DNA from: a virus
Virus record (IMG/VR): IMGVR_UViG_3300033145_000625
Location: 1 to 43,542 of that record
Strand: one strand, 5' to 3'
Length of the DNA: 43,542 nt
In this document: one piece after another, positions 8,112 to 16,139 of the stretch
How the letters are laid out: each line of letters opens with the position of its first letter
How positions within the stretch are numbered: position 1 is the stretch's first letter
Program-made: the position numbers and the translations under genes
Notes under the pieces: model-generated
Told to the model about the DNA's origin: nothing
Databases searched by the model: none
What the model saw: only the letters and a program-made list of their open reading frames with translations

Positions 8112-8835
8112 GGAAAGGCTTCACCGGATGTATGTGGAGGTTTTTCCCCAAGAGATCGAGGACCCCAAGGAAATCGAGGTTATCTGGATTTTATCAACGG
8201 GCAGATGCGCTACCCTTACCATGTCCGTACTACTTCATGCCTGCGAGAACGTTACTTGTTTTCATGAACCGATACCTCGCCTAAAGCATCATTTCACAAA
8301 AGCCCTTAAAAAAGAGGCCGGGGGGATTGATCTCCTGGATCTTGTTTATTCCGCCCGCATTGATCTGACCAGCACGGTCAAGGCCTTTGGATATATTTAC
8401 GCCGAGGCTGGACATCAAACCACGCCGTTTGCTTACGAGATTAAACAGATATATCCCAGGGCAAAATTCATCTGGCTTGAGCGGGACCGAGATTCCTTCA
8501 TCGATTCGGCTATACGGTGGGGTTGGTATAATTCAGACGATAAATATATTAAATACAGACCCTTTTATAAGCTGGTCGGGAGTGTTCCACGTGAAACGAT
8601 TTTGGAAAAACACTGGGAGTTGGTGAGTAATTTTATTAACGATTTCGTGAATGCCCAGGCCAGGGAAGATTGGTGTTATGTAGATTTTCAGCGCGTTAAA
8701 GATAAAGACCTGAAGGATTTGTTCCGGCAGCTTGTCAAGTGGGGCGTCGTTAAGCCTCCAACCGAGGACATGATTCAACAGATACTTGAGGTCAAGTTAA
8801 ACGCCGGACCTCCGGGCCCCAAAAATTATTTTTAA
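8101..8835 (+). CDS. Sulfotransferase-like protein
   Basis: A 244-residue P-loop-fold protein of the sulfotransferase type, which transfers sulfate from PAPS to a hydroxyl or amine, often on a sugar. IWILSTGRCATLTM (residues 29-41) matches the 5'-phosphosulfate-binding loop (usually xxGxxRSGTT). KFIWLERDRDSFIDSAI (122-138) matches the 3'-phosphate motif with Arg128 and Ser136. His55 in CFHEP is a candidate catalytic base. The loop has Cys-Ala where Ser-Gly is common, so activity needs testing. I chose ATG 8101 over TTG 8083; it overlaps the previous gene. The neighbours are sugar and methyl transferases. Confidence 0.7.
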   Translation: MDNKERLHRMYVEVFPQEIEDPKEIEVIWILSTGRCATLTMSVLLHACENVTCFHEPIPRLKHHFTKALKKEAGGIDLLDLVYSARIDLTSTVKAFGYIYAEAGHQTTPFAYEIKQIYPRAKFIWLERDRDSFIDSAIRWGWYNSDDKYIKYRPFYKLVGSVPRETILEKHWELVSNFINDFVNAQAREDWCYVDFQRVKDKDLKDLFRQLVKWGVVKPPTEDMIQQILEVKLNAGPPGPKNYF

Positions 8836-8850
8836 GGACAGGAGAAAGAT

Positions 8851-9639
8851 ATGGCCACAAACGAAGTTCCCATGACGGCCGCCGAGACCAGGAAGAAATT
8901 TTATGGCGGTTATTATGATGAACGCCACGTGGCTATGCCCCTGGGACATCTGATCGGCATTATGCAGCAGGCATCGAGTAATGACATGCACTATCGGGGA
9001 TTTAGGTGCAATAAGCATCCCTGTGATGCTTGGGCAATTCAAGAAATCATATACGAGACTCAACCACAAGTGATTATTGAAATAGGTCGGCAAGATGGCG
9101 GAAGCGCATTGTTTTTGCGGGATTTATTGAAAGCTGCGGTAAAAAACTGGGAAGGCGTATTCAGTATCGATATTTTACCCGCCGTTGATTTTTCTGTTGG
9201 AATAAACATGACCGATGAAGGGATAGTGCAATTCCAGGGAGATTCGGAAAACCTGGATATAATCGCCAAGGTAGCAAGGGGCTGTGTGGAATATCGCACG
9301 ATGGTCATAGATGATTGCTCGCATACTTATGAGAACGTCATGGCCAATCTTAAGAATTATGGCCCTCTTGTTTCCGAGGGTTGTTACTATATCGTGGAAG
9401 ATATGATAATCAATCATGGGTTATTTCACGCACGTCACGCCCAAGAGGGAAATGATCTTATGGCCGCGGTTCAGGACTTTATGGCCGGTGGTGGCTCTAA
9501 GAGGTTTGAAGTCGAGCGATCCCGCGAGAAGTGGTATATCACCAGTAATCCAGGTGGATATTTAAGGAGGCTATCTGTGGAGCGTACCACCTGGGAGCCC
9601 ATTCTCGGGCGTTCTTATCCGTTGCCGAGTGATTATTAA
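8851..9639 (+). CDS. CmcI-family SAM-dependent O-methyltransferase
   Basis: A 262-residue protein resembling the CmcI/rhamnosyl O-methyltransferase family. The first nucleotide-fold motif is VIIEIGRQDGGSALF (about 74-88), the acidic strand VFSIDI (103-108), and the family signature MVIDDCSHTYENV (151-163) precedes ..LVSEGCYYIVEDMI (173-186). Relatives methylate sugar hydroxyls or cephalosporin intermediates and need a metal held by Asp and His. In this cassette a sugar O-methylation is the likely job. It is preceded by AAGGACAGGAGAAAG, the cassette leader. Confidence 0.8.
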   Translation: MATNEVPMTAAETRKKFYGGYYDERHVAMPLGHLIGIMQQASSNDMHYRGFRCNKHPCDAWAIQEIIYETQPQVIIEIGRQDGGSALFLRDLLKAAVKNWEGVFSIDILPAVDFSVGINMTDEGIVQFQGDSENLDIIAKVARGCVEYRTMVIDDCSHTYENVMANLKNYGPLVSEGCYYIVEDMIINHGLFHARHAQEGNDLMAAVQDFMAGGGSKRFEVERSREKWYITSNPGGYLRRLSVERTTWEPILGRSYPLPSDY

Positions 9640-9665
9640 TGATCTTAGTATTTAAGGAGGACAGG

Positions 9666-9884
9666 ATGAGCGATTCAATCGAGTATAAAATATGTCACAG
9701 GGAAGATTGCGGGTTTTTTGCTATCTGGACGATTAGGGCTGATGGAACAATTGCTATTGCAAAAACAAAAGGGCAGGAAGCGGCTGAAGAATTTTGGAGT
9801 AACGAATTTCAGCCTGAATGGGTTTTTAAGCGCTGTCCATTATGTCAAAATTTCAATGGGTTCGATGGATTTAAACCGATATAA
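9666..9884 (+). CDS. Small Cys-containing protein (CPLC)
   Basis: A 72-residue protein starting at ATG 9666, directly after TTTAAGGAGGACAGG. A longer frame from 9639 lacks a ribosome-binding site. Cysteines sit near residues 10 and 15 (C..EDC) and in CPLC near residue 58, a possible zinc site. It is richer in A+T than the enzymes around it. Function unknown. Confidence 0.6.
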   Translation: MSDSIEYKICHREDCGFFAIWTIRADGTIAIAKTKGQEAAEEFWSNEFQPEWVFKRCPLCQNFNGFDGFKPI

Positions 9885-9911
9885 TTTCATTATTTAAGGA
9901 GGACAGGAAAA

Positions 9912-10202
9912 ATGAAATGTTCAGGTTGTATTTTTTTAAAAGAAATGATCACTCATACTTTTGCCGTAAATGATACAACAATAGACAGAGTCGGGCCGCT
10001 TCCCGAGGACAAAGAAGAAGGCTGTATTTATAAAGCAAAAGATGGTAGCTGGGAATTAGAAATACAATTTTCATATGAAACCAAATGGCTTGAATGTCGA
10101 GTGGGGCCACCAAAAGAAAATACTGGGTTTCAGAGACATAAGGGTTGGCCTCAGGTTTTGGCCGATGATGGTTGTGGGTCCTGTAGGGTTAGAGCAATAT
10201 GA
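9912..10202 (+). CDS. Small Cys-rich protein
   Basis: A 96-residue protein with cysteines in CSGC (3-6), EEGC (about 38), LEC (about 62) and CGSC (about 88-91), so a zinc- or disulfide-stabilised fold is likely. It is preceded by TTTAAGGAGGACAGGAAAA, identical in its core to the leader of the previous gene. Its stop overlaps the aminotransferase ATG. More A+T-rich than the enzymes. Unrecognised. Confidence 0.6.
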   Translation: MKCSGCIFLKEMITHTFAVNDTTIDRVGPLPEDKEEGCIYKAKDGSWELEIQFSYETKWLECRVGPPKENTGFQRHKGWPQVLADDGCGSCRVRAI

Positions 10203-11344
10203 TCCCCGTATTTAAACCTTCCTACGGCCAGGAAGAAAAGGACGCTATTTCCCGGGTCCTGGATTCAGGCTGGACCGGACTCGGCCCGGAGACTGAGAAA
10301 TTCGAGCAGGAATTCGCGGATTACCTGGGCGTAAAACATGCCATTGGATTAAGCTCGGGTACTGCCGCTTTGCAACTGGCCGTGGAATATCTGGTTCCCC
10401 GTAAGTCCCTGGTCATCACAACCCCGCTTACTTTTGTGAGCACGGCCCATGCAATCCGATATAATGACTGCCAGGTCTATTTTGCGGACATTGAACCGGA
10501 TACCCTGAACATTGACCTGAGCTCGGTTCCGGTGGACATCCTGAAGGTTGCTGCGGCCGTGGTTATAGTACATTTTGCCGGATATGCCTGCGATATGGCG
10601 AAAATCTATAAATACGCCACTGAATATGATTTGAAGATAATTGAGGACGTGGCCCACGGATGTGGCGGGGTACATGAACTCGGTAAACTCGGGACCCTGG
10701 GGGACGCCGGCTGCTTTTCTTTCCATGCTGTCAAAAATTTGTCATGTGGTGATGGTGGCATGTTGACCACTAATGACGGGGAGTTTGACCAGTGGGCGCG
10801 GCGTATGCGTTGGCTTGGGATAGACAAGTCAACCTGGGATCGTCAAAATATTGACAAGTATGAATGGAATTATGACGTGGTTCATCTCGGGTATAAATGC
10901 CATATGAATGATATTACGGCGGCCATAGGGCGGGTGCAGTTGGAAAAACTGGAAAAGGCCAATGAAAATCGTCGAGTCTTGGCCGGGAGATATACGCAGG
11001 CTTTTCATTCAGGACACGCAGCCATTCAGGACGCGGTGCAGCCTTTGTCTGTCAATCACCCGGAAGTTATTTCTGCACGTCACGCCTATGTGATCAAGTG
11101 CGAGAATCGGGATGGACTTCACGAATATCTGAAAAAGCGAGGCGTAGCTTCATCGGTCCATTACATGCCTCTGTTTTATTTCAGCCAGTATGCGGAGGCT
11201 GATTGCCCGGTAGCCCGGGAAGTCTGGAAGGAAATTTTAACCCTGCCCCTTTATCCGGACATGACGAACGAAGAACAAGACCAAGTTATCGGGGCGGTAA
11301 AGGAATTCTATGGAAAGGACGGGAATGACGGGAATGACGAGTAA
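10199..11344 (+). CDS. DegT/DnrJ/EryC1/StrS-family sugar aminotransferase
   Basis: A full-length (381-residue) PLP enzyme that converts a nucleotide keto-sugar to an amino sugar, feeding glycosyltransferases. Visible landmarks are FKPSYGQEE and GWTGLGPETEKFE at the N-terminus, the PLP-phosphate loop GLSSGTAALQL (50-60), the ring-contacting Asp150 in EDVAHG, the Schiff-base Lys179 in SFHAVKN followed by SCGDGGM, and the C-terminal SSVHYMPL motif. All essential residues are present. It overlaps both neighbours (ATGA upstream, 20 bases downstream), indicating one operon with the glycosyltransferases. No sugar dehydratase or nucleotidylyltransferase is encoded here, so the keto-sugar must come from the host. 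Confidence 0.93.
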   Translation: MIPVFKPSYGQEEKDAISRVLDSGWTGLGPETEKFEQEFADYLGVKHAIGLSSGTAALQLAVEYLVPRKSLVITTPLTFVSTAHAIRYNDCQVYFADIEPDTLNIDLSSVPVDILKVAAAVVIVHFAGYACDMAKIYKYATEYDLKIIEDVAHGCGGVHELGKLGTLGDAGCFSFHAVKNLSCGDGGMLTTNDGEFDQWARRMRWLGIDKSTWDRQNIDKYEWNYDVVHLGYKCHMNDITAAIGRVQLEKLEKANENRRVLAGRYTQAFHSGHAAIQDAVQPLSVNHPEVISARHAYVIKCENRDGLHEYLKKRGVASSVHYMPLFYFSQYAEADCPVAREVWKEILTLPLYPDMTNEEQDQVIGAVKEFYGKDGNDGNDE

Positions 11345-12794
11345 AGCGAAATTTGACGGCGATGACAAGATACTGGAATTTGACCGGGGTGCGACCAAGA
11401 AAACCAAGCGGATTTTTATCGGGATCCCCTGTTATGATTCGGTCGCGGCCCAGACCCTCGAGGATTATATGAGGTTGGCCTTTTACCTGGGCCGAAGATA
11501 TCCGGAATATGAATTTTACATGCAGGTCAAGGATAAGTCAGAGCAGTTCCGCGCGCGGAACGCCTTGGTTCAGAGCGCTTTGAATGTGGGGGCTGATTGG
11601 ATGCTCATGCTCGATGATGACCACATTATTGACGTTGAGGGTGTATCCGGGAAACCGGGAAAGGGCGCTGAGTGTTATGATTTTCTTCATCGCCTGTTGG
11701 CCCATGATGTGGATATAGTTGGACCGATCTATTATCACCGGGGCGGCGAGGCTGGCCCGGTGGTCATGGAAGAGCGCGACGGGGGCTTTCGGAATATGCA
11801 GACCAATCAATTAACCGGGGGCCTACAGGAGGTGGCCGTTCAGGGCGGCGGATGTATGCTCATCAAGATGAAGATTTTCGATAAACTTGAGCAACCCTGG
11901 TTTAAGCCCGAGCATGTTTATGGAACCGATGTTCAGCTTTGCCGAAATGCCAAAAAGGCTGGGTTCAGGGTTTATACCGACAGTTCGGTCCAGATCGGCC
12001 ACGTGATGAGCAAGCGCATAATTATCAGTGAGAAAAACCGGGAGCAGTTCAAAGAGGACACTATCATCCGGGCGGCCAACACGCTGGCCTCCGACTGGCA
12101 CGCCAATTCGGTTTTAAACGAATATAAGATGGATGCCATGACTTATCTCAAAATCGATGAAGAAAGTAAATTGCGGGAACTGTATGATCAATACGCCGAA
12201 GATTCCATGAATTTGAGTGAAAGACATGGGCTGGGGACACCAAAATATTACGCGCACATGGGCGATTCTCAGATTGGGCGGCAGGTGTTGTACCATTTTT
12301 CGCCACACGCTTTATCCTGGTTATCTTTTTGTCTAATGAACATTCATGTCACGCGGCCGTTAACGGGTATTGATTTCGGATGCGGATCTGCTCCCATTGG
12401 ATTTGAATTGCTTCGCCGGGGCCACACTGTATATTTTCATGACATGGATGGAGCGGCGGCCTTTAAGTTCCTGAAATGGCGTATTAAGCGATACGGGGTG
12501 GTCGACCGGGCCATATATAATGAGTGGCCGACCGAGGGCCTAGCCTATGCCCTGTTTTGTGATGTCCTGGAACACCTGGAAGATTGGCATGACCCGATAA
12601 AGAGAACGGTGGACGCCATGATCCCGCAGGGTATTCTCTTTACAAATTATATGGTTATCGACAAAGATGTCCTGAATGTAGAGCATTCGAACTGGGATCG
12701 ACCCGAATTTATGCGATATATGACCGAATTGGGCATGGAACCGTTAGGTAACTGTGTTTTCATGAAAACGGGCGGTTCTGCCACGGGAAAATGA
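11325..12794 (+). CDS. Glycosyltransferase-methyltransferase fusion
   Basis: A two-domain protein of 489 residues. The first half is a GT-A-like glycosyltransferase: RIFIGIPCYDSV begins the fold, and WMLMLDDDHI near residue 100 gives the DxD metal motif. Two more acidic and aromatic segments follow. The second half is a Rossmann SAM methyltransferase with GIDFGCGSAP about residue 348-357 and FHDMD and FCDVLEHLEDW further on, like the UbiG/Methyltransf_11 type. Transfer and methylation of the same glycan is the simplest reading. ATG 11325 follows AAAGGACGGGA, the cassette leader; ATG 11310 and 11334 are alternatives. Confidence 0.82.
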   Translation: MTGMTSKAKFDGDDKILEFDRGATKKTKRIFIGIPCYDSVAAQTLEDYMRLAFYLGRRYPEYEFYMQVKDKSEQFRARNALVQSALNVGADWMLMLDDDHIIDVEGVSGKPGKGAECYDFLHRLLAHDVDIVGPIYYHRGGEAGPVVMEERDGGFRNMQTNQLTGGLQEVAVQGGGCMLIKMKIFDKLEQPWFKPEHVYGTDVQLCRNAKKAGFRVYTDSSVQIGHVMSKRIIISEKNREQFKEDTIIRAANTLASDWHANSVLNEYKMDAMTYLKIDEESKLRELYDQYAEDSMNLSERHGLGTPKYYAHMGDSQIGRQVLYHFSPHALSWLSFCLMNIHVTRPLTGIDFGCGSAPIGFELLRRGHTVYFHDMDGAAAFKFLKWRIKRYGVVDRAIYNEWPTEGLAYALFCDVLEHLEDWHDPIKRTVDAMIPQGILFTNYMVIDKDVLNVEHSNWDRPEFMRYMTELGMEPLGNCVFMKTGGSATGK

Positions 12795-12808
12795 AAGAGG
12801 ACGGGATA

Positions 12809-13468
12809 ATGCAGATATGTGTGTGTGGTTGGTATTTCAGGCCGGATTTTTATGCCCTGATGAGAGAAGTAAACAAGAAATATTCCGTGACGGTGATAAA
12901 TCATCAAGATACGCCGCTGAAGTGGGAATACAAATTATCTTGGCATTTATGCCCCAACATCGGCCTCGAATGGGGCGCCTACGACTTTTTTTTGAAAACC
13001 GCCTGGGACGGCGAATCGGCCGTTCTGTTTCTTCACGACGATATTCGATTCCGGCCCGTGATCAAGAACTACGAGCTAATCGAACCGATAATCATTTTTG
13101 ACACCATCGAGCAATTCGAATTCGATCAGGTTTATTTTTTTGGATCGTTGGAGGAGGCGACTAAAAATTACGGTATTCATGGCCGGGCCTTTAAATGTTC
13201 GGCCGTATTTCTTAAATCTCTCCTGGAACAAAATAATGGTTTCTGGTATGACGAGAACAATGACGGCCATATCCAGGGAACAACCCCGAATTATTGTGAG
13301 CACTACAATAAAGCTGATTATAAATTTGCCGACTTCATTAAGGAGTTGAAGTGCCGGTCCAATGGACTTTTGGATGCCGGCCACTATGTCATTCTACCGG
13401 CCCTGGATTGTGCGGTTCGGGGCAGATTTCGAGAAGAAATTGAAGGGGTTATGGACGACGAAAATTAA
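12809..13468 (+). CDS. Glycosyltransferase-like protein
   Basis: A 219-residue protein with ICVCGWYF at the start, NIGLEWGAYDFFLK near residue 50, and AVLFLHDDIRF near residue 70 in the place of a DxD motif. This layout resembles short GT-A glycosyltransferase-like proteins of the DUF3431/DUF5672 kind. The C-terminal part ends in AGHYVILPALDCAV and an acidic tail. AAAGAGGACGGGATA precedes ATG 12809. An earlier ATG at 12791 overlaps the upstream stop and is possible. It is the last gene of the sugar cassette, with a new promoter behind it. Acceptor and donor are unknown. Confidence 0.6.
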   Translation: MQICVCGWYFRPDFYALMREVNKKYSVTVINHQDTPLKWEYKLSWHLCPNIGLEWGAYDFFLKTAWDGESAVLFLHDDIRFRPVIKNYELIEPIIIFDTIEQFEFDQVYFFGSLEEATKNYGIHGRAFKCSAVFLKSLLEQNNGFWYDENNDGHIQGTTPNYCEHYNKADYKFADFIKELKCRSNGLLDAGHYVILPALDCAVRGRFREEIEGVMDDEN

Positions 13469-13469
13469 T

Positions 13470-13508
13470 CGTCAAAAAGTTGACGAGATGTAAGTTTTAT
13501 GTCATAAT
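13470..13508 (+). promoter_or_regulatory. Sigma70-like promoter with CGTCA-N6-TGACG operator
   Basis: TTGACG (13480-13485), a 17-base spacer and CATAAT (13503-13508) form a strong promoter. The -35 is the right half of a perfect inverted repeat CGTCA (13470-13474)-N6-TGACG (13481-13485), identical in halves and spacing to the one before the scaffold gene at 5133-5148. It restarts transcription for the tail genes after the enzyme cassette. Confidence 0.65.
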
Positions 13509-13535
13509 TCGTGCAGCCATTAGGAGGAAAATATT

Positions 13536-13838
13536 ATGTCAGGCATTTTAAAACGAACGGTTTTACTGGTCCTGGATAATCGCAAGGGATTCCCGCAGCT
13601 CATGCGGCCCACGGGTTTTAATAAGGTGATTACCAGTATTGGGGAATGTGTAGAGATTGGTAATTTCCCCTTCAATCCCTACCAGGTAGGATCGGACGGG
13701 AACTATAATCGGCGCGTCTGGGATGATGATATTTCCCGCGTCGATGAAATTCGGTTTATTGATCCCAACCAGTTACAATTTGAGCTTGCCGATAATCGGG
13801 TGCATAACGCAAATCTCGATACCCACGCCGGCTATTAA
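13536..13838 (+). CDS. Small protein, possibly a virion component
   Basis: A 100-residue protein with a strong TTAGGAGGAAAATATT leader, first gene behind a promoter. Strand-rich with many Asp, Asn and Arg residues, no cysteine except one, no membrane segment. Its place at the head of the connector and tail genes suggests a structural role. I do not recognise the family. Confidence 0.7.
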   Translation: MSGILKRTVLLVLDNRKGFPQLMRPTGFNKVITSIGECVEIGNFPFNPYQVGSDGNYNRRVWDDDISRVDEIRFIDPNQLQFELADNRVHNANLDTHAGY

Positions 13839-13905
13839 TTTTCCGGGGTGGTCTCGGCCTTAAATCCGTCCGCCCTGTCCCGGCGCGGAGCCCCGATATA
13901 CTTTC

Positions 13906-14565
13906 ATGAACTCGCTCGAGACACAGGTCCTGGAATTAATTGGCGAGAATACGTCCGATCCGGATGTTTTTGTCGATACCGATACAGGGCTGGAGCCTAT
14001 CCGGGACTCCCTCAATGACGCCATAGAAGAAATTACTCTCATTACGTCCAGCATGAAACGGAAGTATTTGATTATGCTGGAGGCGAATAAGAACGTCTAC
14101 CGGTTGCTTTTCAACCGGAATCAGTTTGGCTGGATTACCGGGGTCTGGGACAGGATCAATCAGCGCCGGATAGAACAAACCGATTTTATTCGCCTTCGAG
14201 CTTTCAATTCCCGGTGGCTTCAAAACACGGGACCTCCCAGGTCTTATGTCCCGGTTGGCCTCAACGCGGTCATGTTCTGGCCCAGGCCAGCCGGGAGCGG
14301 GATATATGAGCTTGACATAGCCATGATACCCGAGAGATATCAGACCAGCACGGACAGGATCACGCTCAGACGGACGTTCGAACAGGCGGCCGTGCATTAT
14401 GCCGTGTCTGAATTCTGGGCTGGCCGGGGGGATGCCCGGACCGCCATGATTCATTTCGGGGAATATTTGAAACGAGTAGGATTGAGCGATGTGTTAAATC
14501 CGGCTGCTGAACGGGAAGGTGGATTCACCACAGGTAAGGAGCCGTGGCCGAAGAGCACGGATTAG
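13906..14565 (+). CDS. Head-tail adaptor protein (probable)
   Basis: A 219-residue protein beginning with a helical stretch (LETQVLELIGE, then IRDSLNDAIEEI) that resembles phage adaptor proteins which dock under the portal, as in P22 gp4 or T7 gp11-type proteins. A C-terminal helical part follows (TFEQAAVHYAVSEFWAG). It sits first among the large tail genes. The start ATG 13906 has only a distant GGAG. The 68 bases before it hold no gene or clear signal. Confidence 0.6.
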   Translation: MNSLETQVLELIGENTSDPDVFVDTDTGLEPIRDSLNDAIEEITLITSSMKRKYLIMLEANKNVYRLLFNRNQFGWITGVWDRINQRRIEQTDFIRLRAFNSRWLQNTGPPRSYVPVGLNAVMFWPRPAGSGIYELDIAMIPERYQTSTDRITLRRTFEQAAVHYAVSEFWAGRGDARTAMIHFGEYLKRVGLSDVLNPAAEREGGFTTGKEPWPKSTD

Positions 14566-14577
14566 GAGGACAGGAAA

Positions 14578-14823
14578 TTGAAACAATATAGACTTTTTGT
14601 TAAATGGTCTTATTTTAATTCTTGGCATGGTTGGAAGAATTATAAAACTTTTGAATCGGCGCTACAGGCTATAAAAGCATATAAAGAAAATAATTGGCCG
14701 TGGGACTACTGGTTCAAAACTCGTACCCGTAGTGGCTATTGGGAATTTGAACAATATTATGATTGGGAAAAGGCTGAATATAAAATTAAGGGTCCGGAAA
14801 ATTGGATAAGTTATATTGATTAA
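14578..14823 (+). CDS. Small aromatic-rich protein, TTG start
   Basis: An 81-residue protein unusually rich in Trp, Tyr, Phe and Lys. Translation most likely starts at TTG 14578, because TTAGGAGGACAGGAAA lies directly before it and there is no in-frame ATG near. It is much more A+T-rich than the structural genes on both sides and carries the same leader as the small genes of the cassette, so it looks like a late insertion. Function unknown. Confidence 0.6.
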   Translation: MKQYRLFVKWSYFNSWHGWKNYKTFESALQAIKAYKENNWPWDYWFKTRTRSGYWEFEQYYDWEKAEYKIKGPENWISYID

Positions 14824-14828
14824 CGACA

Positions 14829-16130
14829 ATGAACTGGTTTGAAATAAAAACGATCATCAGGCGGTATCTGCGGGATCCCAGCTCTAATATCTGGGACGAT
14901 CCGCTTTTGCTGAATATTTTCAACGATGAGCAGAATAATATCCAGCAGATGATCTCGATCCTGGAGGACGTGAAGGCGCTGCCGATCCCGGCTTATTTCG
15001 GCAGTTCCTACACCTACGACTGGGAATATCCGCACGCTACGGATAAATCTTACCAGGCCCTGATCTATGTCCAGCAGAGCAACGCCGTGATCAGCCAGGA
15101 ATGGGAGGCAGAGCAGCTTTGGGGGCTGTATGATCCCAATGACGCTTCCGGGACTAATTATCGGTTCATGCATCCCTGGGAGGGATTCGTGGACGGCCTG
15201 GGCGGGGCCACGGAAGCGGTGCCGTTCTGGTTTCCCGAGAACTTCAATTTCGTCAGGCACCTGAGTTATGACGATCGAATAGTGCTTGAGAATATCACCA
15301 AGAAAGTATTGCAGTCCACGGACAGGGCCTGGCGGACGCATGGCGGGGACCCATGGGCTTACTGGATCCCGGATTTGCTTGAAAATCAGTTTGTTTTGTT
15401 CCCAAAGCCCTCAACAGTGGACTGGGACGATATCACGAGCCAGGGAGAGGTAAATTTCTCAAATGGCTATTCTTATGACTGGGAAGTCGCGGCGGCCACT
15501 TCCGCTTTCTCGGGGACTGGATATCGATACACTACCAAAGACTCCGATAATGAGCGGGAAGCTTTTTTTTCCTGGGAGCTCGATGTTCTCGATTCTTCAT
15601 TGTTCTCTGCGCGTGGACGGGTCGAAACCAACCCCTCTGTTACGGGAAAGCCGGTTCCGAATCTTATTCAGACGGGTGATACACGCTTTGTCGAAGATGA
15701 TACCGAAGACAAAAGATTCGGGACAATCGGGAACCGCGCCGGGGATTCATTTGATCAGCCGTATGGTCTTACGTCGCAAATAATTCCTACGGCTCGTAAT
15801 CTTTTATTGATTTATTCGGTCTTACCCACGCCCTTGTACTCCGTGGTTGACCAGACGGACTGGCCGGATTTCCTTGACAAATACATAATTTACGGTACTT
15901 TGGAACGAGCGTATACAGCCAATACCGATGGTCGAATTCAATCCTTAAGTGAATATTGGGGATTAAGAAAAATCGCGGGAATAGAAATTTTGAAGCGGTT
16001 TAAGCAAAATCAAACGGTGGACAGGGATTACAGGTTAACTTTCGAGGGTGCCCAGACCAGAAGTTCGCGGCCGGCTCAACCTCGACTACCTTCAAATTAC
16101 CCTGTTGATGTGTCGCGGGGTAGTTATTGA
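14829..16130 (+). CDS. Virion structural protein of the neck/tail region
   Basis: A 433-residue protein. Its N-terminus (IIRRYLRD, then LLLNIFNDEQNNIQQMISI) again resembles adaptor-type proteins, while the rest is rich in Trp, Tyr and Asp and predicted strand-rich (about 60-330), ending in a helical portion. Position between the adaptor and the nozzle-like protein implies a tail-tube or neck component. There is no diagnostic motif, so the exact role is open. Confidence 0.6.
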   Translation: MNWFEIKTIIRRYLRDPSSNIWDDPLLLNIFNDEQNNIQQMISILEDVKALPIPAYFGSSYTYDWEYPHATDKSYQALIYVQQSNAVISQEWEAEQLWGLYDPNDASGTNYRFMHPWEGFVDGLGGATEAVPFWFPENFNFVRHLSYDDRIVLENITKKVLQSTDRAWRTHGGDPWAYWIPDLLENQFVLFPKPSTVDWDDITSQGEVNFSNGYSYDWEVAAATSAFSGTGYRYTTKDSDNEREAFFSWELDVLDSSLFSARGRVETNPSVTGKPVPNLIQTGDTRFVEDDTEDKRFGTIGNRAGDSFDQPYGLTSQIIPTARNLLLIYSVLPTPLYSVVDQTDWPDFLDKYIIYGTLERAYTANTDGRIQSLSEYWGLRKIAGIEILKRFKQNQTVDRDYRLTFEGAQTRSSRPAQPRLPSNYPVDVSRGSY

Positions 16131-16139
16131 GCATGAGCA

